A stretch of 16,775 nt of DNA from Candidatus Nomurabacteria bacterium. Lineage in GTDB: Bacteria > Patescibacteriota > Minisyncoccia > Phycocordibacterales > UBA918. The stretch's first letter is position 1. The number at the start of each line of letters is the position of its first letter. Positions 12,551 to 16,775 of this stretch are shown here, piece after piece. The position numbers and the translations under genes were made by a program. Under the pieces are notes generated by a model. That model saw only the letters and a program-made list of their open reading frames with translations, ran no database searches and was not told the DNA's origin. Location: contig CALRHO010000010.1 of the NCBI GenBank assembly GCA_943359405.1, positions 1 to 16,775 of the forward strand, written 5' to 3'.

Positions 12551-13087
12551 ATGGCAACTTCAAAGAAATCAGTAGCTCCGGTCGGTAAGAAGGGTGTGAA
12601 GGTTAGTACGGGTGCAAAGGTTGGGGTGGGAGCCAGTCTCACGGCGGCGGCGGTAGCTGCTGCTGGTGCCTACTTCCTCTACGGGAGTAAAGACGCTACC
12701 AAAAACCGAAAGAAGGTAGTGGGTTGGGTAGACAGTGCAAAGAAAGAAGTAATGAAAGGCCTCGAAAAGGCTAAAACCATGAGCGAGGAAGAGTATACAG
12801 ATTTGATTGAGAAGGTTAGTCAGGCGCATGGTGAACTGTCAAAAATTTCTAAAGCCGATCTGGCTAAATTTCAAAAAGAGATGAAGGCTGGTTGGAAGGT
12901 AATCGCGAAGAACGCCGCCGGTGCGCTGGCGGCCGGGAAGCAGGCTCGCTCAGCTATGTCTACGAAGAAAGTTTCTCCCCAGTCGTCTGCCAAGGCAAAA
13001 GTACCCGTTGCCGCCAAGAAGTCGGTTACGCCGAAAGTTCAGAAGCCTGTCGCTAAGCCAGCTTCCAAGAAAGCAGCAAAGAAGTAG
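12551..13087 (+). CDS. YtxH-like membrane protein with histone H1-like tail
   Basis: The 178-residue product starts with a basic segment, then one Ala/Gly-rich hydrophobic helix (about 22-44, ending AGAYFLYGS). After this comes DATKNRKKVVGWVDSAKKEV, similar in style to YtxH-type proteins, and an amphipathic Lys/Glu helix region to about 130. The last 45 residues are Lys, Ala, Pro, Ser and Val only in large part (PVAAKKSVTPKVQK, PASKKAAKK), like the tail of histone H1 or bacterial HU/H1-like proteins. It could tie nucleic acid to the membrane, but this is inference. No catalytic motif is visible. A hairpin follows the gene. Confidence 0.75.
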   Translation: MATSKKSVAPVGKKGVKVSTGAKVGVGASLTAAAVAAAGAYFLYGSKDATKNRKKVVGWVDSAKKEVMKGLEKAKTMSEEEYTDLIEKVSQAHGELSKISKADLAKFQKEMKAGWKVIAKNAAGALAAGKQARSAMSTKKVSPQSSAKAKVPVAAKKSVTPKVQKPVAKPASKKAAKK

Positions 13088-13107
13088 TTTTTTCAGGATC
13101 ACTGCAC

Positions 13108-13137
13108 ACAACTCCCCACCCTTTGGTGGGGAGTTGT
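13108..13137 (+). terminator. Hairpin after the 12551 gene
   Basis: ACAACTCCCCACC (13108-13120) pairs over 13 bp with GGTGGGGAGTTGT (13125-13137) around a CTTT loop. There is no real U-tract after it (GGTATT), so termination may be weak. The right arm abuts the promoter of the next gene. Confidence 0.55.
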
Positions 13138-13146
13138 TGGTATTAT
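13138..13146 (+). promoter_or_regulatory. Extended -10 of the carboxypeptidase-like gene
   Basis: TGGTATTAT is an extended -10 (TGn plus TATTAT), ending 8 nt before ATG at 13155. The start site would coincide with the start codon. It directly follows the terminator-like hairpin. Confidence 0.5.
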
Positions 13147-13154
13147 GAAGGCGC

Positions 13155-14033
13155 ATGGTAAAGCGCGTCGTTGTCTGGTTTTTGGTAGGTAAAATCTCGC
13201 TCCTTGCCTTGGTGTGTATTGCGGGTGTGCTGTATGTGGTATCCGCGTCGGTGCCACACTACGCGCCAACGCCCGGACATGTTCCGGCTTATCATTTTGA
13301 TGCGGGTGCCCCCGTGCTCTCAACAGCTCGTTCGTATGCTATTTTTGATGCCACGAGCGGTGCTCTGTTGGCAGCACAAGATGCTGAGACGCCGTATCCG
13401 GTGGCATCCGTAACAAAACTACCAGCAGCAGCAGTGGCCACGGTAGTGGTGCCGCTTGAGGCAACGACGACGCTTATTTGGGATGATATTGCGGCTGAGG
13501 GTCGGGCCGGGAAGTTGGAGGCAGGGCAGGTATACACGTATCGAGACCTCCTGTTCCCGTTACTATTGGAATCGAGTAATGATGCGGCTGCAGTTTTTGA
13601 GCGTGCGTACCATGACCAAGTGGTAACAGCGATGAATGAGATTGTCACTGCCTATGGTGCTTCGCCAGCAACGCGTTTTGTCGATACCTCGGGACTCTCA
13701 GACCGTAACGTTGCTACGGCCCGAGACCTAGCGCTGATTACCACCGGTCTGTACGCTGCTCATCCGTATATCTTTGATATCACGACACTCTCACAATACA
13801 TTAGCTCCGAGACGGGGTGGATTAACAATAGTCCGGTTGCTCATGAGGAAGGGTACTTGGGTGGCAAGCATGGCTATACTGAGGCCGCTGGACGCACCAT
13901 CGTCGCACTTTTTGATGAGTCGTTTACGGCTGGCCGCCGCCAAGTGGGGTACGTCGTACTCGGAAGTAGTAATCTGGCTGCCGATGTGGCGGCGTTGCGG
14001 GAGTTTGTGCGCTCGTCGGTTCGCTTTGAATAA
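13155..14033 (+). CDS. D-alanyl-D-alanine carboxypeptidase-like protein (peptidase S11)
   Basis: S11 peptidases trim the terminal D-Ala of peptidoglycan stem peptides outside the membrane. The 292-residue product has an N-terminal membrane helix or uncleaved signal (about 10-30) and the penicillin-binding fold. SVTK at 85-88 is the SxxK motif with the nucleophile Ser85, and SSN at 140-142 is the SxN motif. The third motif reads KHG (238-240, in GGKHGYTEAAG) where KTG is usual. The C-terminal beta domain of PBP5-type enzymes is absent. The catalytic Ser and Lys are kept, so it may be active, but the KTG change could alter substrate choice. It is followed at 18 nt by dnaX. Confidence 0.85.
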   Translation: MVKRVVVWFLVGKISLLALVCIAGVLYVVSASVPHYAPTPGHVPAYHFDAGAPVLSTARSYAIFDATSGALLAAQDAETPYPVASVTKLPAAAVATVVVPLEATTTLIWDDIAAEGRAGKLEAGQVYTYRDLLFPLLLESSNDAAAVFERAYHDQVVTAMNEIVTAYGASPATRFVDTSGLSDRNVATARDLALITTGLYAAHPYIFDITTLSQYISSETGWINNSPVAHEEGYLGGKHGYTEAAGRTIVALFDESFTAGRRQVGYVVLGSSNLAADVAALREFVRSSVRFE

Positions 14034-14035
14034 TC

Positions 14036-14044
14036 TGGTATACT
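14036..14044 (+). promoter_or_regulatory. Extended -10 of the dnaX operon
   Basis: TGGTATACT is an extended -10 (TGn plus TATACT), ending 7 nt before ATG at 14052. It lies in the 18-nt gap after the carboxypeptidase-like gene and should drive dnaX and the two phosphatase genes as a leaderless transcript. Confidence 0.55.
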
Positions 14045-14051
14045 GTCCGCC

Positions 14052-15101
14052 ATGACTGCCGCACACGCTTCACTGTACCGCAAGTACCGACCACAAACCT
14101 TTGCTGAAGTTCGCGACCAAGACCATATCATCCGTGTGCTGGAGGGAGCCTTGCGAAAGGGAGAGATTCCGCACGCACTCCTTTTTTGTGGTACTCGCGG
14201 TACGGGGAAGACCACCACCGCTCGCCTGTTTGCCCGTGCGCTTGGTACCACTGACCTCGACCTGTACGAAATCGATGCGGCGAGTAATCGAGGCATCGAC
14301 GACGTGCGTGAACTCCGTGAAGCGGTCCACACGGTGCCATATGAATCAGCGTACAAGGTGTACATCATCGACGAGGTGCATATGCTCACCAAGGAGGCAT
14401 TCAATGCCCTCCTTAAGACCCTCGAAGAGCCACCGGCGCACGTGGTCTTTATCCTCGCCACCACCGAGGAAGACAAACTCCTCGATACGATCAAATCACG
14501 TTGTCAGGTTTTTCGTTTCCGTAGTCCGAGTCGTGCCGTGCTTTCTGAGGCAGTGACTGACGTGGCGCGCAAAGAAGGCTTTGCACTCGCTCCCGATGCC
14601 GCGGACCTCATTGCGATTGCGGCTGATGGTTCGTTCCGTGATGCGCTCGGCATTACCCAGAAGGTGATCCTCGCCTCCGGTGACCAGATTGGGGGTGCTG
14701 ATGAAGTGGCTACCATTATTGGTGCGCCGCGGGTCGCACTACTCACGCGTCTCCTGACCGCGCTTGATGCGCGTGATACGGCTGGCGCCCTAGCGACCAT
14801 CGCTGACGCGACAGCCGCCCATGTCGATATGGGGATGTTTGTGCGATTGTTTCTGGAGCAGTTTCGAGCAGTGTTGCTCTTGCGCCACGTGCCGGCTGAG
14901 GAGACGACAATCCTCGCGGCTTTTGGGGAGGCGGCACGTGCGACCATTACCACCATTGTTAAGCGTGGGGCAGCCTCACCACTCAATTCCCACATGCTCC
15001 TGCATTTCCTCACTGCCGCCGAGCAACTTGCTCGCTCACCTTTGCCCGGGCTTCCGCTCGAAATTGCTATCATTGAGGTAACTACTAAAGAAACGAAGTA
15101 G
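14052..15101 (+). CDS. dnaX: DNA polymerase III clamp-loader subunit DnaX (gamma-like)
   Basis: ATPase of the clamp loader that opens the sliding clamp at primer ends. The 349-residue product has LYRKYRPQTFAEV (8-20), Walker A GTRGTGKT (47-54), DEVHML (107-112), NALLKTLEEPP (118-128), sensor 1 LATTEEDKL (135-143) with SRC (149-151), and GSFRDALG near 213. The four-cysteine zinc module normally between Walker A and the EIDAAS motif is missing: LFARALGTTDLDLYEIDAAS runs straight through. There is no tau-specific C-terminal part, so it matches the short gamma form. It leads an operon; the next gene starts 1 nt after its stop. Confidence 0.95.
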   Translation: MTAAHASLYRKYRPQTFAEVRDQDHIIRVLEGALRKGEIPHALLFCGTRGTGKTTTARLFARALGTTDLDLYEIDAASNRGIDDVRELREAVHTVPYESAYKVYIIDEVHMLTKEAFNALLKTLEEPPAHVVFILATTEEDKLLDTIKSRCQVFRFRSPSRAVLSEAVTDVARKEGFALAPDAADLIAIAADGSFRDALGITQKVILASGDQIGGADEVATIIGAPRVALLTRLLTALDARDTAGALATIADATAAHVDMGMFVRLFLEQFRAVLLLRHVPAEETTILAAFGEAARATITTIVKRGAASPLNSHMLLHFLTAAEQLARSPLPGLPLEIAIIEVTTKETK

Positions 15102-15102
15102 T

Positions 15103-15744
15103 ATGGCAGTTCAACACGTTTACGTTGCCCGTCATGGACTGACCGAAGGAAATATTGCACAGACGGTACAAGGGTTTGACGATCCGCTTGCTGAGCAGGG
15201 ACATCGTCAGGCCATGCGTCTTGCTGAGCGGGCCAAGCATTTAGAATTTGATCACTTAATAGCGAGTGATATGCTCCGGGCACAGCAAACCGCTGAGTAC
15301 ATCGCTCGGGTGACTGATCATGAAATTATTACACAGCCTCTAGTACACGAGGTGTTGCGTCCCCGATCGCTGTGGGGCCTCTCTCACACTGAGCCAGCGT
15401 ATCAGGCGTTTCTCAAGCATGAAGGAGTTTCTGTGGAGGATCCACAGTGGCGTCTCGACGATGGCGAAAGGTTTGTTCATATTCAAAAGCGAGCCCTTGA
15501 TACTCTTGATTACTTTGCCTCATTTGGTGAGGAGACATTGTTTGTAGTGTCGCATGGTCACTTTGTGCGCTGCCTAGTCTCGACGGTACTCATGGAGCGG
15601 GCTCTTACCCAAGACGTATGGACACATAATAGTCGAACGCTTCGGACTCATAATACTGGCATTACTATCCTGCGGCGCGAAATCGAAAGTGACCATTGGA
15701 GTATTCTTTCCTTTAATGACCACTCGCACTTTGCTGATGATTAG
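15103..15744 (+). CDS. Histidine phosphatase family protein (first of a tandem pair)
   Basis: Member of the phosphoglycerate mutase/histidine phosphatase superfamily, which works through a phosphohistidine. The 213-residue product has ARHGLTEGN (9-17) with the nucleophile His11, Arg59 in SDMLRAQQTAE, the probable acid Glu83, and SHGHF (150-154) with the second His151. Length and motifs suit a cofactor-independent small-molecule or sugar-phosphate phosphatase (CobC/PhoE-like), but the substrate cannot be read from the sequence. Start ATG follows the dnaX stop by 1 nt, so translation is probably coupled. It is paralogous to the next gene; both end with NTGIT followed by LR. Confidence 0.88.
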   Translation: MAVQHVYVARHGLTEGNIAQTVQGFDDPLAEQGHRQAMRLAERAKHLEFDHLIASDMLRAQQTAEYIARVTDHEIITQPLVHEVLRPRSLWGLSHTEPAYQAFLKHEGVSVEDPQWRLDDGERFVHIQKRALDTLDYFASFGEETLFVVSHGHFVRCLVSTVLMERALTQDVWTHNSRTLRTHNTGITILRREIESDHWSILSFNDHSHFADD

Positions 15745-15752
15745 TTGGTAGT

Positions 15753-16385
15753 ATGGAAATACTTTTGATTCGACATGGCCAGACCGATGGCAATCGTGCC
15801 TGGCGCCACCAGCATCCTGATACGCGACTCAATGAAGCGGGGAAGGAGCAGGTGGCACGGCTGCAAGAGGCGGTACTCGATTTTGCACCTACCCACCTGG
15901 TAACCAGCACCAACCTCCGTGCTGTCGAGACGGCTCGAGTGCTTGCTCTCGCGACGGGGCTTACGCCCGCTACCAGCCATTTGTTTGAAGAGCTCCGACG
16001 CCCCGCAGTGCTTACCGGCCAGCGTTTTATCGGACTAACTACGCTTCGTTACCTGGTGACTTGGTTTTATGGTAGAAAGCACGGTGATGGCGAGAGTTAT
16101 CCTGAATTCATCACTCGTCTCTTGGAAGCGCGAGCGTACCTAGAATCATTACCGATAGACGCTCGGGTAGTAGTAGTTTCGCACTCAGTGTTCATTAATC
16201 TTTTTGTTGAACACCGCTGTCGTCCCAAAGCCATTCCCCTCGCTCGCGCACTCTTGCGTTTCTTGCGAATCATGCGCCACAAAAATACCGGTATAACACA
16301 TTTACGTTTCGGGTCCTCGGGTGCCCGTGATGCCTGTGCCTGGACCCTGATCACCGAAGGAAAGGGCACCCACTTACGCTCCTAG
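15753..16385 (+). CDS. Histidine phosphatase family protein (second of a tandem pair)
   Basis: The 210-residue product has IRHGQTDGN (6-14) with the nucleophile His8, Arg56 in TSTNLRAVETA, Glu79/Glu80 in LFEELRRP as the acid region, and SHSVFIN (143-149) with the second His144. It shares the overall layout and the C-terminal NTGIT-LR stretch with the preceding gene, so the pair arose by duplication and then diverged strongly. Between about 88 and 110 it has an extra aromatic segment (RFIGLTTLRYLVTWFYGRKH) that may form the substrate lid. The substrate is unknown. The start is 8 nt after the previous stop; no separate promoter is seen. Confidence 0.87.
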   Translation: MEILLIRHGQTDGNRAWRHQHPDTRLNEAGKEQVARLQEAVLDFAPTHLVTSTNLRAVETARVLALATGLTPATSHLFEELRRPAVLTGQRFIGLTTLRYLVTWFYGRKHGDGESYPEFITRLLEARAYLESLPIDARVVVVSHSVFINLFVEHRCRPKAIPLARALLRFLRIMRHKNTGITHLRFGSSGARDACAWTLITEGKGTHLRS

Positions 16386-16414
16386 GCCACCTCACCAGCT
16401 GTGGGCGAGTGCCC

Positions 16415-16455
16415 TTGAATCTTCTTGATTTTCTGGCACTATAGTGCCACCAGAA
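16415..16455 (+). promoter_or_regulatory. Palindrome and possible promoter before the tRNA-Gln locus
   Basis: TGGCACTATAGTGCCA (16434-16449) is a perfect palindrome, with TTCTGG/CCAGAA (16431-16436, 16450-16455) able to pair around it. Its centre contains TATAGT (16440-16445), and TTGAAT (16415-16420) lies 19 nt upstream, so it could be a promoter for the composite locus or a hairpin ending the dnaX operon. The sequence cannot decide between the two. Confidence 0.35.
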
Positions 16456-16519
16456 GTGGAATGAGGAGCTGCAGACGAAGAAATATGAACCTTGCCGGTT
16501 CGTCTGGTAACCGGACTCC

Positions 16520-16546
16520 GTGTATCGTCACCCCATGACGATACAC
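16520..16546 (+). other. Perfect hairpin with CCCCA loop
   Basis: GTGTATCGTCA (16520-16530) and TGACGATACAC (16536-16546) form an 11-bp stem with loop CCCCA (16531-16535). The loop can pair with TGGGG (16561-16565) to form a pseudoknot. The hairpin sits right after a D-arm copy, as in the tRNA-Leu locus. Confidence 0.65.
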
Positions 16547-16593
16547 CTAGTACCAGCTATTGGGGCTGAAACAGTCTGGGAGACTGTTTCAGG

Positions 16594-16641
16594 AGGTTGC
16601 CTAGTATTTTATGAGGAAACGAAATAAAATACTGGCAACCT
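16594..16641 (+). other. Long 18-bp hairpin
   Basis: AGGTTGCC (16594-16601), a bulged T and AGTATTTTAT (16603-16612) pair with ATAAAATACT (16624-16633) and GGCAACCT (16634-16641). The 11-nt loop is purine-rich. It is not followed by a U-tract, so it is not a standard terminator. Confidence 0.65.
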
Positions 16642-16699
16642 GTACTGATCCTGTAAGGATCGAGTCCAGACTCGAACTTACGAAGTAGAAGTTACATAT

Positions 16700-16770
16700 T
16701 GCCGGTTCGTCTAATGGTAGGACTCTGGTTTCTGGTACCAGCTATTGGGGTTCGAGTCCCTGACCGGCAG
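16700..16770 (+). tRNA. tRNA-Gln (anticodon CTG)
   Basis: This 71-nt sequence gives a full cloverleaf. The acceptor is TGCCGGT/ACCGGCA with discriminator G, and the D-arm closes with GTC/GAC and contains GG. The anticodon stem is CTGGT/ACCAG with loop TTCTGGT (anticodon CTG, codon CAG). The T-arm is TGGGG-TTCGAGT-CCCTG, with two G-T wobbles. A U at position 1 and a discriminator G are normal for tRNA-Gln. CCA is not encoded. No good -10 lies at the expected distance, so it may be transcribed together with the hairpin-rich element upstream. Confidence 0.93.
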
Positions 16771-16775
16771 CACGA

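Larger units (their letters stand above)
16492..16699 (+). other. Hairpin-rich element with tRNA-Gln fragments
   Basis: The element opens with a copy of the tRNA-Gln 5' end (14 nt at 16492-16505 identical to 16699-16712), then GGACTC. Later comes a 16-nt copy of the anticodon-stem 3' strand, variable region and T-stem (16550-16565, identical to 16735-16750). Where the anticodon arm and T-loop should be there are perfect hairpins: 16520-16546 (11 bp, loop CCCCA), 16566-16592 (12 bp, loop GGG), 16594-16641 (18 bp with one bulged T) and 16647-16661 (6 bp). GACTCGAAC (16669-16677) is complementary to the T-arm of the intact tRNA-Gln. No coding frame fits. It is built like the tRNA-Leu locus at 1304-1692. 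The function is unknown. Confidence 0.6.

Noticed and set aside
16492..16699. tmRNA or other known structured RNA
   Set aside because: No Ala-type tRNA domain, no tag reading frame with stop, and no similarity to the RNase P or SRP RNA signatures I could recall.
1..16775. CRISPR array, transposase or prophage genes
   Set aside because: No regularly spaced repeats and no mobile-element proteins were seen in any frame.
1..16775. UGA recoded as glycine
   Set aside because: All main genes read through at normal length with standard stops; no in-frame UGA was needed.

Overview
The window looks like a piece of a Candidate Phyla Radiation (Patescibacteria, Parcubacteria-like) chromosome. This is inferred from gene content and style, not from a marker gene. 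Genes are compact, start codons lack Shine-Dalgarno sequences, house-keeping proteins are trimmed (a DnaX without its zinc module or tau tail, a Rel without C-terminal regulatory domains), and several small lineage-type membrane proteins lie between core genes. Stops are standard and no in-frame UGA was seen, so there is no sign of the Gracilibacteria/SR1 code.

Layout. 1-1820: a tRNA-rich region. On the minus strand, in transcription order, it holds a composite tRNA-Leu locus (intact tRNA-Leu(CAA) between a 5'-half copy and a 3'-end copy), miaA and tRNA-Trp(CCA). At the left edge on the plus strand is a tRNA 3'-half-like sequence. 1822-3000: ParB-like partition protein. 3063-3102: a strong two-way terminator. 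3094-8075, minus strand: bifunctional Rel (ppGpp), topoisomerase I and DprA. 8088-8164: a large palindrome in the divergent dprA/serS promoter region. 8246-10555: seryl-tRNA synthetase and an FtsQ-like division protein. 10552-11004, minus strand: a Nudix hydrolase of GDP-mannose mannosyl hydrolase type. 11101-14033: a dihydrouridine synthase, two small membrane-anchored hypothetical proteins and a D,D-carboxypeptidase-like protein. 14052-16385: dnaX and two paralogous histidine phosphatases in a tight operon. 16386-16775: a hairpin-rich composite tRNA-Gln locus ending in intact tRNA-Gln(CTG).

The genes cover translation and tRNA maturation (serS, miaA, dus, tRNAs), replication and chromosome upkeep (dnaX, topA, parB, dprA), cell wall and division (ftsQ, the carboxypeptidase) and stringent control (rel). 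MiaA sits between two tRNAs that both carry the A36-A37-A38 signature it normally needs.

The most unusual content is the pair of composite tRNA loci. In each, a fragmentary copy of the neighbouring tRNA gene is interrupted by perfect hairpins. Both carry a hairpin with a CCCCA loop right after the D-arm and a TGGGG further on, and both carry a segment complementary to the T-arm of the intact tRNA. Decay of a duplicated tRNA would not normally create such perfect stems. A second window-wide signal is that most promoter-proximal genes have a TAnnnT -10-like hexamer only 6-9 nt before the ATG, which predicts mainly leaderless mRNAs.
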